Part shown: positions 21,559 through 33,858 of the stretch, piece after piece | Layout: every line of letters starts with the position of its first letter | Numbering within the stretch: the stretch's first letter is position 1 | Source: Blastomyces gilchristii SLH14081 | Taxonomy: Eukaryota; Ascomycota; Eurotiomycetes; Onygenales; Ajellomycetaceae | DNA: 64,000 bases | Assembly: GCF_000003855.2 (NCBI RefSeq) | Contig: NW_003101677.1 | Coordinates: 2,601,208 to 2,665,207, forward strand | Direction: 5' to 3' | Notes under the pieces: model-generated | Databases searched by the model: none | What the model was told of the DNA's origin: nothing | What the model saw: the letters and a program-made list of their open reading frames with translations, nothing else | Translations under genes and position numbers: made by a program

Positions 21559-24500
21559 GCTAACTCTATTAATTATATAAGAGATAGAAATAGAAGTAAA
21601 GAATCTGTAAGAAGTGAGATTTCTTACATACTTTTCTCTCTCTAAGACTTCATTTATAAAGCCTTTCACTGAGTGATTTCATAGCGTCAGGCTCAGTACT
21701 GCAGTGATACTAACTAAAAACTCTTCACATCTATAAAAAACCTCAGTGAGGAAAAAAAATCTCTTATTATCATAAAGAGAAAAGAGTCTGTTACTCAGTT
21801 TCTTATTTAACAAGATTCTTTATAATCTGCAGAGCTTTCTATAACTATTATACAGATTAATCTCACATTCTTCATATAGAAGAGTTTCAGTTGACTCTCA
21901 ATCATTTTTTATAAGATTCTTATATAATTATTATACAGATTTATTCTGCAGATGAATCACTTTCTGTGAGATTATCTCTGTTAAAAAGAAGTATTCATGA
22001 GTTAATCTTTTACTCATTCTCAGAAATTATTATTTTTAACACTGTAGAGTTGTAAGCAATTTTTTATTTTTTTATTAACTCTGTAGAATTGTAGAATCAA
22101 GATTTTCACAGTCTGTAATCACTTTTTATAGTTATATAGCAAGATTCAGATCTGTGATTCACAATTACTCTTTATTTACTAGAGTGATCTAACTATTTTA
22201 TGAAATCACTTATAGTGTAAACAAATCTCTTTAGAGTAGTATAAATATCTCAGATCTGTTTACAGAATCTTATCTTCTTTTTTCTTTTTATATAACAGCT
22301 TTTATTTCTATAAACTATGAGTATTCTCATTCATTCATGAAGTGTTTTCACTCAGATAACAGAGAGAGAGTATTTCTAACAATATTCATATATTGATTTA
22401 AAAACTTCTCAAAAATAAAAAAAAATTCAATTTTAATATCTTTTTAAATAATATCTGACTACTACTGAGCTTTTCATGAATGTCTCTGTGACTTCTCTGA
22501 TCACTTTTTATCAGCTGATGAAGTAGAGATACTATTACTTATAACACTATCTTTATCTCTCTCAGTCTCATCATCATATCTAATCTTCAGATCAGTAATT
22601 AACTCTTTGTCTTTCTCAGATCAGCTTTTAACTCTTAGTAGTGCAGTTCTACTCTTTACTATAAGTCTCTCTGTAAGTAATTTCTTACAGACTCTAGCTG
22701 ACAGTTTCTGTAAAGCTTCTGATACTGTCAGTGCTCTGTGCAGTCTTATAAGTCTATGATTATCTCTCTTCTATCTGCATAATCTCTGATCAGATATATA
22801 TAAATGTCTAGATTCTGTATCAACAGTTCTCACACTGCAGTGCATTTTCACAATCTTATTACTAATGAGAGATGAGTCTCTGAGTACCTGTAAAATTCAG
22901 ATAATCAAGATAATGCAAATACTATGAATTTATGATAGAAGTTGATCTGAATAGATGAGCTCTCTCTTTATATCTTAATTATTTTCAGACTGAATACTTC
23001 AGTATAACTGAAGAAGTGAATACAGCTTCATAAGAAGTATCTGATTATATACACAGATAATCAGTCTTTAAGACTCTGCTACAACTGTATATACTCTGAT
23101 ATCTGACTCTCTTAAATCTGTGCATTTCTGACAGTTTTCATATTAAATACAATAATTATCTGTACTGTGAGCATGATACTTTCTGCTTCTTTGAAGAAGA
23201 GCATTAATAGTCACAGAGAAATTAAGTATTACAGATATTAAGAATGTAAATGTAAGTTTTCTTTATTTTCTTTATTAATCTCTAAATTATGTTTACAGCT
23301 CTGTTTTTATTTTTCTCTGTTTTTAACTTTAATAATAATATGATTTCTTCTTCTCTTTGTATACACTGCAGACTGTTTATCTCAGTAGAAACTTATCATC
23401 TTATAGACTAGAGTTTATAAACAACAGTATTAATATCTTTATTATAATCATATTCTTAGTGAAGATTACATCATTCTAACTTGTCAGAATTTATAATATA
23501 AAAGTTATATTTTAGCTTTTACAGATGTCTTATCTATCTGAATGATTTTCAAGTGAACTTATTCATCTTATCAGAATATTCTTATCACTGAATCTTAAAT
23601 CAGAGTTTATAATCTTACTTCTCTAAGTTAATAATTTCTTTGATCTGATATTCTCTTTCACTCTCTAGTATTTTATACATAGAGTAATAAGTGACAGAGT
23701 TCTCTTCTAAGAATTTCTTATATTCACAGAGTAAAGAGATATGAAAAATATTATATATCTACAGCTCAGATAACAGTTTCAATCTATAGAATTATAAACT
23801 AACTTTCTTCACAATTTTATAAGACTCTGTTTATAAGAGATTCAGCTTCTTACTAGATCTCTGTATAGTAATATTTTTCAGACTTAGTCAGACTCTATCA
23901 TCTTTCTTGAAACTCTTTATAATATACTTAAAGTTATAGTATTCTTCTAATACTCTTAAGTCTTTTTCAAGAATTTACAGACTTTCTTCTGAATATTCTG
24001 AATTCTCTTCAGCTTATTTATAAGTATCACTATACTCTATTATATACTCTCACAGATTTATTAAGATCATTTATAAATAAGTCTCAGTGATTATCTCAAA
24101 GAGAGTTTTATCTATACTAATATACTTTAAGTTATTATATAAAATCTCTGTAAGTAATAACAAATATATTCAGTTATTCTGATTGTAATTGATAAAGTAC
24201 TACAGATACTATTTTAATATACTTATTAGATATTCTATTTAATTATCTGTCTATTGATAAAAAGCTATGCTTAGATCTCACAAGATCTTCAGTATAGTTA
24301 TTAAATCAGATTAGAACTCTCTTATAAAGATTAATTCTCTATCTGATATAATAGTCATAGATAACTTATACAATCAGATTATATTACAGACAAATATAGA
24401 AGTTAAATTCTTTAACTTTAAGTTCTTATAAGTAAGTATAAATATATTATCTTGATAAAGTAGTCTACTATCATCAGCACACTATCAAAGCAGATATTAT

Positions 24501-25288
24501 ATATATTCTTACTTTCAGAGAGACTTATAGAAGTATTTATTTCTAGCTGTTTTCAAGGTTTCTATAAGATGAGTAGAGAAGTAAGTTCTTTATATAGTCT
24601 GAATTACACTATCTATAAACTCTGATAAATAGTATAAGAATTCACTATCTTCTTCATAAGTTCTTATATCTTGAATCAGAAGTATTTTGTTATAAGTAAC
24701 TTATAAGTTGTAGTATCTGTAAAATAACTCATTAGAGAAGAGTCATGATATCTGATAATAAGTTCTATATATAGAAACTTATTTATAGATATATAAATTC
24801 AGCTCTCTCTTTATAAGAGATTATTTAAGTCTCTTTAATTCTTTATTTTTACAGAGTTGATCTCTGCTGTGAGTAGTTTCTAAATATACTGAGTATATTC
24901 ATTCTTCAGTTACAGTTCAGAAAATCTGAATAAAAGATTTTATAAAAACTTATACTCTGTTTTCTCTTATATCAGATCTTCTGTGATACTTCTCAAAGTT
25001 TATAAATTCTTTAGATTATAGATATTCTCTTCAAGAATTCTCACAGAGATTCTCAGAGTATTGACTCTCAGTATTATAAAGAGTAGTTGTACAGACTTCT
25101 TCTCTCTCTCTCTTCTCTTCTCTTATAAGAGATTAAGAGACTCTTCAGTCAATTTCTTTATAATACTTAGTCTGAGTATTTTACAAAGCTTTTCTGTCTT
25201 CTCTAGTCTCTCTGTGTCTGTTATTCTGATCTTCTTAACATAGACAGATCTGTAAGAGAGTTCATTCACTGAGTTCTTAGTTCTTCTA

Positions 25289-26034
25289 GAGTGTGTTTGA
25301 TTGCACAGTTAACCTCTGTTAACCTCTGTTAAAAAGGTCCGCTTAACAGATTCTACCCGCGGTATTGAAATTATTTACCTGAAAAAGGCCTTGCGTTCTG
25401 TCTGCCATCATTATAATCTTCACTTACCTGTGATTAGAGTTCAACAGTGTAATTAGATCAAATAGTGAATAGTTGTAACTCAAATAGGCAAGATGAGCGT
25501 GGTGTAAGCTTGTGTAAAGCTGTCACTACCTGCCAGCACCCAGGTGTTTTACAGACTTGATTTTATCTCAGATAAGTGAGATGGGCCGGATTCCTTCTTA
25601 TCATCATATACAGAGTATATATATATATATCTTCTTATTGAAAACTGTCAGAAATATGACAATTGATGCTATGAAGAACTCTGATGATGAACATGAGAAT
25701 GAATAATTTAAGAGAAATACTGCTATGTCAACACTATTAATTAGTCACTCAAATTGCTGTGCATTCTGTTTCTCAGAGTAAAAATATAATACAGATGAAA
25801 TCTGACATCTTCTTAAAGCTTGTTAATTGACTGAAGAACTATACAAAATAGATGAGATTAAAATGAAAGAAGTAGAAATCTGCATCATCACTGTGTATAA
25901 TTAATTAAATACATCAAAATCACTATATGATTAGAATGATAATCAAGGTTTGAAAAATCAACATCAGCAGCATGCTAATATTCACTTTTTAAGAGTAGGT
26001 TTAACAGAGATTAACTGTGGTATTGAACACACTC
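25289..26034. mobile_element. MITE-like element with 34-bp terminal inverted repeats
   Basis: This is a 746-bp insert in G1 copy 2, absent from the other two G1 copies (compare 59615-59640). The ends are inverted repeats: left GAGTGTGTTTGATTGCACAG and right complement GAGTGTGTTCAATACCACAG, both followed by TTAAYCTCTGTTAA, with five differences in 34. The tandem CTCTGTTAAC at the left and an internal ACAGATTCTACCCGCGGTAT copy resemble the right end, so subterminal repeats exist. Flanks read CTA and TTA, which could be a 3-bp duplication of Harbinger type or TA of Tc1 type. No transposase is seen. Parts keep CpG and GG/CC, so it is younger or single-copy. Confidence 0.75.
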
Positions 26035-26289
26035 TTAATATACTCTATCTTAAATCAGAACTCACTCAGTCTCTGAGCTCAGTAAATCTATCACTGTAAG
26101 AGTTTCTTAATTGAAGTAAACTATTATAAACTGTTATAATCAGTTCTAACAGTAATCACTGTTACAAGACTCTCAAAGTAGTAATACTAGTGATGAAAGA
26201 ATTTCACTATTATAAGAAGCGTCTAATTATAAATATTATAGTTAATCTCTCCAGATTATATCTTTCATAAGAAAAAGATCACTGAAACT

Positions 26290-26510
26290 CAGTTCTTATT
26301 TAACTGTAGTTACAAGACTATTTCTGAAATTATAAAGAAGAAGATATCTGTGTTCAATCTGATTAAGAGTAAGAGATTAAAGTGAAACAGTACCACTGTA
26401 TCTATGAATATCTATTTCAATCTTATAAAGATCTTACAAGCTTCTGAGATAAAAAAGTTCTCACAGCTCTCCCTTCTTAACTATCTTTTCATTCTTTATT
26501 TATAGAATGA
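26290..26510 (-). pseudogene. G1 copy 2 RNase H entry remnant
   Basis: This is the counterpart of 59883-60086 in the complete G1. The minus strand encodes the same RLK...-rich helix and the TDVFFF-type active-site strand, with extra changes. It sits between the two small DNA transposon insertions and confirms that the pol gene continues across them. Confidence 0.55.
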
Positions 26511-26549
26511 CTTCTTCTTATTTTCACTTTTGAGCATGTCTGTAAGTGT

Positions 26550-27054
26550 TAGACTGACCGTGTGACCGTGTCTGGGACCAGGACCAGATTTTTTGATAGT
26601 CTCATTATCAATTCGACCGATCTCATTACACGGTTTTAACATTAGATAGTAGTCTCATACTGTCTCAGTGAGACTTACTGTCTACTCTTATCACATTTTT
26701 TAAATGAGATCATGATTTTCACTTCTCAATTTAAATTATTTTTATTGCTTTAAATGACTTTAAATCTTATTTGAGTTTTATCAAAAAGCGTTACTTTTTA
26801 AAAAATTAAAAATAGTCTAAAAAAACCTTAAAATGTCTAAAAATAGTAACTTTATGCTAAGAATGGAACTAAATGAGATCAAATGAGATCACTTTCTCAT
26901 TTTTTTCAAGTCATGGTTCTATTTTAAGATCTCATATATAGTCACTTTGCATGTTTTTTTAATGACTAGTCCCAGCGGGATTCATGCCAAGAAATGTATG
27001 AGACTAGACCAAATGAGACCAAACGTGAAATTCATGATTCTGACAGCCAGTCTA
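26550..27054. mobile_element. hAT-derived MITE (505 bp)
   Basis: The ends are TAGACTGACCGTGTGACCGTG and ...CTGACAGCCAGTCTA, flanked on both sides by the 8-mer GTAAGTGT (26542-26549 and 27055-27062). The complete G1 has the single empty site GTAAGAGT near 60133. About the first 35 bp and last 80 bp match the 5.8-kb hAT transposon, including the AAGAAATGTATGAGA block near the right end. There is no coding capacity. An 8-bp duplication is diagnostic of the hAT superfamily. It is therefore a non-autonomous relative that hAT transposase could have moved. It is less mutated than the surrounding retroelement. Confidence 0.9.
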
Positions 27055-27233
27055 GTAAGTGTTAAGAAGATTCTCATGAACACAAAGATAAACTGTCTAT
27101 AGAAATTCATAAAGCTCAGAAAGATCTGAATCTTATAAATACTAGTTAACTTTAATTATAATAGAATAGTCTTAATCTGTGAAGAGTCTATCTGAATATC
27201 ATCTGCAGTAATTATATCTTCTAAGAAATTAAT

Positions 27234-27443
27234 TTAATAAGTACTGAAGTTATACTTTATAAGCTTAATATACAGTTCTGTCTCATCTAAGATCTTGAAC
27301 ATAGTTTGTATATACTCAGTATATTCTTTCTTCTTTACAGAGTACATTATCACATTATTCAGATATATTATTATAAGGATATTCAGATATATATGCAGTG
27401 TTTTATTAATAAAAGACTGAAATACTGCAGAGACATTAGTCAA
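27234..27443 (-). pseudogene. G1 copy 2 reverse transcriptase palm remnant
   Basis: The 69-codon frame begins MTNVSAVFQSFINKTLHIYL and continues to IYLNNVIMYSVKKKE... This matches the Ty3 RT block 'N.P.tFQ..in..L...l...vvvYlDDilvYS..eehh.hv..v'. The catalytic Asp pair has become Asn-Asn by G-to-A changes, which alone would abolish activity. Downstream Leu/Tyr-Ile-Lys residues fit the thumb start. The frame is the longest RT stretch left in any G1 copy. Confidence 0.82.
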
Positions 27444-29154
27444 ATCAAAAGATATTACTAGATATTCAAATAATCTCAGTATAGTTCTAAAGACAGTCTT
27501 TCATTCATTCTCAGACTGTATTCACAGTCATATATATATATTAATTACATTCAGTTATATTAATATAAAAGCTTCTGTGAGTAGACTGATCATGTGACCG
27601 TGTCTGAGATCAGAATCAAACTTTACAGTTGTCATGTTATCTAAAAGTATTACTTCTAATCATGATTTGTATTCATTACATTGATTTCAAATCATGTTAT
27701 TTCAAATATTAAAGATCTTAGATTCACTTTTCAAATAAAAATCTAGTTCTGAATAAAGAATATTTTTAGATTCTTAGTCACATTTTCATTCTGATCTCAT
27801 TATTGAGAATGATACTAAATGAGATCATGAAATCACTTCTCACTTACATAATATTATAATATAGTGCTCATTTGTTGAAAATTCAACAGAAAGTGTTATT
27901 AATTATTATTACTTTTCTAAACACAGATTATAATTCATATAATTTTAATTATGAAAAAAATATAAAAAACAAAAAACAAAAAAAAACAAGAAAAAATCAC
28001 AATGAAAAAAAAAAGAAAAGAAAAATAAAAAAATAAAAAATAAAAATAAAAGAAATCAAGATTGCAGAGCTGTAGCGCTTTTAAAATACTCACTTCTCAG
28101 AGTCTTTATAATATTCATTATCAACTGTATATCTCTCATAGTGAGAGTAACACAGCTGTGATAAGTCATTATCTTAACATCATTTAATAAATAATCAGTA
28201 TATATCTGTATAAATGTGAATATTTAGAAAATATACACTTAAAAAGTGTGGCTAGAGTGAACTCCGCTGCCACTTGAATGACATTAAGAACAGAATGCTG
28301 AAATTGATAATTTCTCTCATTGATTTCACAGACAAGGTATGTGAAGATGATCTTGAGAAATATAAGATTTCTCAACTTCTGATAAAAACAGATCTCATGA
28401 AGAGACTCTATTTTCATAATATCAGAGACTGAGTATTATTAAAAAGTGTTACTTCTATACAATGTATATACACTTACTGCATTGATTCACTCTCTGTGCA
28501 TGTGACTGAGAGTTACAGCTTTTTCATGCTACACAGCTCTCTCTGAGATGCTGCTGTTAATTTATAACTCATACAGTCTCTCAGTTCAGCATGCACTGTA
28601 TGTATACAGCTCTGCATGCTGAGACTGTGTTAATTCTTATAATCTGACATGATACTCACTTTTCACAGGCCATGTTTCATTTGAGAGAGAGAAGAGAAAG
28701 ACATGACTGTTGTTTTATTAAGAGAGAATGAATAATTAGTAATATTAAATGTAATTTGATTCTTCTGTATTTAAAATTTGATTAGTCTATACTCTTTAAT
28801 TTGAGAGTTTCTAAGAGTGTCTTAATAGTTTTCATACTAGCTTGGACTTAGTGATGAGTTGAAGAAGAAGAGAAAAGAGAGAAGAAAGAAATGAGAATAA
28901 CTTATCTTTATAATATGAAAACAGAGAATCACTGCAATTATTCTTTCTAGTAATAAAGATCTGTTTTCTGCATGTATATCTGATATAGATTATATAATAA
29001 CTGCATATAAAGAATATTAACAGTGTATGTGTTGAATGAAGATAATATTGCTATACAACACTCTAGCTGTTTCTGTACATCTCTGAAAGCTGTTAATATT
29101 TTCTTTAGGTCTCTTTATATTTAATAAGTCAGTAATATATTTCAATGCACTTCT

Positions 29155-29285
29155 TCTTTCATCATTATTATCATTATCATCATTATTATCATTATTATTA
29201 TTATTATTATTACTATTACTATCATTATTACTATTATCATCATTATCACTATTATCATCATCATTATTATTATCATTATTATATT
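29155..29285. repeat. ATT/ATC triplet microsatellite in hAT copy 2
   Basis: This tract of about 40 triplets is homologous in position to 10588-10692 but longer and with different order. The plus-strand reading gives only His and Tyr, so the open frame at 29145-29357 is not a gene. Confidence 0.9.
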
Positions 29286-31336
29286 ATTTCTGACTGTCTC
29301 TTCTATCTTTATCTCTCTTCAATACTCACTGAAATCAATCATGTTATTTCTCTTTAAATATTCTGTGATTCTGTGAATCATCAAGGCGCGTGAGCACTGT
29401 CACAGATTGAAGATAGAGAAGAAGAAGATATTCAAGTAAGAAGAGACAGATTGTAATACATGTTATAATATCTTGAAGAGACTTGATAAAAGAGTAGAAT
29501 AATAATGATTTTAAGTAACACTTCTGATAGATTTAGACTGAACTAAGTATAGAAATAATATGAATAACACTATCTGTGAGAGATTGAAAAAGAAGATAGT
29601 GAAGAGTCTTATATAGTAGCAGTGAGATCAGAAGAAGTTCTGAGAATGATTTGAGATCAAGATAAAGAGAGAGAGAGAGAAGAAGAGTATTACTATAAAT
29701 AAGCAGTGATGAAAGAAGATTAAAAGAGTGTTAAAATGAGAGATAAAGAAGTTAACACTGATAAGTTTTTTATTTATTGAGAGATAATAATTTTTAATAA
29801 TATTTCTGTTCTCTAATTGATTAGCAGAAGCTGATAGAGGAGAAGAAAATTAAGGCCTTATTCAGATCTTGAATGCACTTCATAATTCAGAATATTAAGA
29901 AGACAGCTCTGCTCTCTGAGTATGTTAATCTACTTACTACTGAGATGGAATCTGAGACAGCAGATCAGGAATTGCAGGATTTTGAGATACAGATTAATCT
30001 AGCTAAGAAGAAGCAGTGAGAACTCTTCTCTGAGAAGATAGTGAAGAGAGATTTTAAGATAATTATTATCTTGAATGAGAAGAAGAAGAAGAATAAGAAT
30101 AAGAAGTAAATTATAAAGAATGATAAGAAGAATGAGAAAGAGAAGAAAGATAATGAGTAGAAAAAGTTTTTTTCTTTTTATATTAGTTAGTTATAAGTTC
30201 ATAATTATTAATAATTGAAATTGATTTTGAGTTTTTAAAAATTATTGTACAAGTTGTAATCAATTTCAGAAATAATATATACATATATATTTAACTATCA
30301 TGATTCACAAATCACTATAATGTATAAGTATCAACATTTTTTCAATATTAATATTCATAATATTAATATATTTTTAATAATATCATCTAATAATGTAATT
30401 TGATAATACTCTCTTTCATAATATTAATATATTTCAAGAAATATAACAGAGATTAATCAAGATTGTTTATTTACTTTTATATATTAATGATATTCAATCT
30501 GAGTTAGTACTAAAATTATAACTAGGCTAAGAAAGAAGATTATTTTCTTTTATAATAATTCTTCTTACACACATCAGTAATCAGTTATTATCTTTATTAA
30601 AAATAAATTATTATCTTTCTTAAATCTTTATTATATCTTCTGAATTCACTTCTTTCACTTCTTTAACTTCTATTGAAGATTTATAAACTCTTCAAGAAAT
30701 CACTGTGAATTACAAAGTCTATGTTATTCTTAATTCAATACAGAATACTCTCTTTTAATTATAATAGATAATCACTTCATTCTTCACATCTGATTTCAGG
30801 TTATAAAATTTATGAAAAACTCAATATAAATATTGAGATGAATTATGAAATAATTATCAACAGATTGTATTACAGATTACTAAAGAGTCATCTCTCTGCT
30901 ATAATCACTACAACTTTATTCAGAAACATTCATTATAGACTGATTATAACTCTGATGAAATTTTCTGATATATGAAGTTATCAGAATATAGATTTCAAAA
31001 GAAAAATAATCAGAAAATTACTACTGAGCTGATAAGTTACTCTATTAGATAATGATTTTTAATAATACTAACTTTCTAATTTGAAGAAAATTATGTGAAA
31101 ATAATTATATATCAGTACTCTGATTTCATAACTCTCATCTGATAACTTCTGTGAATAATTACTTTATATATATATATTTCTGAATCTTTCTCTTCAATTA
31201 ATTAAAAACTCTGAATTCTGAACACTTCTTTAAATACTTAATTTAAATCTTTATATTTCACAACAATCATGTCTTCAGTTCAATCTCAAGATATACTTCA
31301 AAGTTAATATATAATATCTAGAATCAGAGTTGAAGA

Positions 31337-31740
31337 ATCATCAAAGAGTTATTATTATTATATTATTATTCTTCTATTATACTCATATGCAAGCGGAGCT
31401 TATGATGAGTCCTTGCGTGATGTTAAATACAGGTCAAGTGTTGGTTATACAGGAGGAAATACAGGTGTTGAGACCTACGTCAAGATAACAAGAACATAGG
31501 AAAATACAAAGGAGTGACAATTAGATACATGCGATAATAACTTCCCAGCCCAGGAACATAGAGTGATTCATTGAAGTGATTTGTACACCTCTGTATTTAT
31601 TAGAAACCTGAGGTGCTTGAGTTCCGGATTTAATGTATCCCCTGCGGGTTTCGAACCCACGCGCCTTGGTTTCCCACGCCAAGGCGCTACTGAGTGGCCG
31701 CATTAACCATTCGGCCACCGGGGCATCATCATCAAAGAGT
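31337..31740. repeat. 13-bp target duplication of SINE C
   Basis: ATCATCAAAGAGT occurs at 31337-31349 and 31728-31740. hAT copy 1 has the empty site ATCATTGAAGAGT at 12731-12743. Confidence 0.93.
31350..31727 (-). mobile_element. tRNA-derived SINE, copy C
   Basis: This full-length 378-bp copy runs in minus orientation. Both promoter boxes are intact: A box TGGCCGAATGG on the minus strand of 31707-31717 and B box GGTTCGAAACC on the minus strand of 31647-31657. Together with copy A it is the least mutated, although it sits deepest in the nest. The 65-codon minus-strand frame at 31521-31718 is fortuitous reading of the SINE and recurs in copy E. Confidence 0.93.
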
Positions 31741-33745
31741 ATCTCTTACAGTGAATGTATAAACTAGTACAAACAATCTTATATTTATAAGAGTTACATA
31801 TTATTACATTGATAAGAACTGAACTTATTAAGAGATATTAATTGAATTTGAATCATTGATCAGTAGTTATACTGACAATTATATGACAGAGATATTAATG
31901 ATAGTGATTAAAAATAACTATTAAGATATTAGTCTCAGTCTTCTTACAATTATAACTGATAATGCTGTGAATAACTACACTATGATGAAGGGTGTAGAGT
32001 AAAAATTGACTTTGCATTTCTGAAATGATAAATAAGGTCATATTCTCTGTATTACTTCTGTGATTTAACTTGTAATGTAAACACTGATAAAGAATCTTAA
32101 CATTGAGATGATGAATAATGAGATAGCTAATTCTTGAGATGAGGATTAGATGAAAGTGATTACTCAAGTAACTTTTACATTCATTTTACAAAAGATATTG
32201 TTTTTTAATAACACTTTGTAATATTGTTTTCTGATAATACATTTTGATAATACTACTGTTAATTTTGAATAGATTAGCTAATAATTTAAATATCATAGAT
32301 TTGAAACATTGCTAATGTGATTTATATCTTCTCTAAATAATAATAATGATTTTATAATATTCAATAAATAAACAAATCAGTCACATCACTGAATATGATA
32401 CAGAATGTTAGAATATAATGAAGTTTAATATATAAAATAACTGTTCAGACTCTTCAATTATATCAGATGATTAATTATTGAGTACAATACTCTGATTAGA
32501 AAAAGATTCAGACATTGAAACTTTCTGATATGAAGTGAACTCAGTTGATATATATGATTGATTTACTGTTTCAGTTTTATAAGATAATGAAGACAGTTTT
32601 AATTACTTATACATCAATACTACAGTCAGTCTGATAAGTGTATAACAGTTTATTTACTCATCTTGAGAAGCAGTTGAATCAATTAAAAAGAAATTCAGTC
32701 TGAGATAATGCTATAGCACAGGCTATTATTACTGTAAGGAATAAACTAGTATATTATTACAGCAAAACTGAACAGTCTTTTACAGAGTGCTATACTATAG
32801 CAGCTCTACTAGATTTCTTCTATTAAGTTAATATCTTCACTTCTCAAGATTGAACAGAGAAGAAATGAGACTTATATGTCAAATTAGTCTCAGACTACTA
32901 TAATGCTAACTATCAGAGATTTGAATAAGCAGATATTAGAGATGTAAAGACAGTGAAATACAATTCTCTAGTAAGTAATAATCTTTGATAACACTTCATA
33001 TTATATAGAACTATAATACTAACTTTGAAACAGAACTTATATACATTGATTGCAACTGAAAATCAGGCAAAACTACATACTTGTAAAACTGAATTTGACT
33101 GCTATCTTCAAAATAATCTGATGAATTTATGTATCAAATCAATTCTAGAGTTATGAAAAATTGTTGAAAGTATATATTTAACTATTACACTGATGACATG
33201 TGATATTCTGACAATTTCATTGATAGAGATGAAAATGAAGTGAAAGTTCAACTCAAGCTGAGATATTTATGACTATTACTGAGAATAATTACAAGAAGAA
33301 ATAATTAAGAAACTTATAATTGTAAAACATAAAATTAATCAGACAGTTTAATACCTCTGATCACAGTATATCAGAGAAGTGTAGTTTTCATAAAAAAGTA
33401 AAGAATAAACTTGTATAAGAATATATTTAGTTGTTTCATGAGTGTTATTAATAATCATTATCAAATTCTGATTATATAAGTAATCACTGAATGAACTGAA
33501 TGAGACTGAATTTGATCTTCAGTCTCAGTCTTATTTTGATTTTGAAAGAATAATTATCTTTCACAGTCTATTCTGAGAAATTACTTTCATTTCACTGTTC
33601 TTGTATTAAATCTGGTCATTTTTCACATCATTTCTCTCAGAAATGATTCATTTTCAGATTTTTTTTGATGCTTGATTCTGGTGAGACTCATGCTAAGAAA
33701 TGTATAAGACTAGATCAATGAGATCAAATGTGAAATTCATGGTCT

Positions 33746-33858
33746 NNNNNNNNNNNNNNNNNNNNNNNNNNNNNNNNNNNNNNNNNNNNNNNNNNNNNNN
33801 NNNNNNNNNNNNNNNNNNNNNNNNNNNNNNNNNNNNNNNNNNNNNNNNNNNNNNNNNN
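33746..33858. other. Assembly gap (N)
   Basis: There are 113 N. By comparison with hAT copy 1 and the complete G1, the hidden part should hold the last about 14 bp of the hAT element, an 8-bp duplication and about 125-135 bp of G1 RT sequence. The gap size is thus roughly right. The open frames drawn through it are artefacts. Confidence 0.95.

Larger units (their letters stand above)
20983..21628 (-). repeat. G1 copy 2 3' LTR, interrupted by SINE B
   Basis: The 258-bp LTR starts TGTAAGAATAAG at 20983 and ends TTCTTACA at 21628. SINE B and its target duplication separate 21170 from 21559. The LTR has lost many CpG sites compared with the left LTR of the complete G1. Confidence 0.88.
30637..33560 (+). 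pseudogene. hAT transposase remnant, copy 2
   Basis: This is the counterpart of 12027-16440. The start ATG is now ATA. The diagnostic block at about 32741-32870 reads YYYSKTEQSFTECY..AALLDFFY, with changed residues relative to copy 1. SINE C splits the N-terminal half. Comparison of the two copies shows almost only transitions. The protein would have cut and pasted the element through the TAGACTG ends. Confidence 0.7.
27582..33745 (+). mobile_element. hAT DNA transposon, copy 2 (right end hidden in gap)
   Basis: This copy starts TAGACTGATCATGTGACCG at 27582 and is collinear with copy 1 up to 33745, about 14 bases short of the expected right terminus. It interrupts the RT region of G1 copy 2. 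The expected left 8-mer is TCTGTGAG (27574-27581). The right partner lies in the run of N. SINE C is inserted at 31350-31727. Without the SINE it measures about 5.8 kb, equal to copy 1 without its LINE insert. It carries the same triplet repeat, Lys/Glu-rich region and transposase remnant. Confidence 0.82.

Noticed and set aside
31521..31718. 65-codon minus-strand frame starting MAEWLMRPLSS, repeated at 43603-43800
   Set aside because: Both lie inside SINE copies C and E and read through the tRNA-like head. The similarity is that of the SINE itself, and the other copies do not keep the frame.
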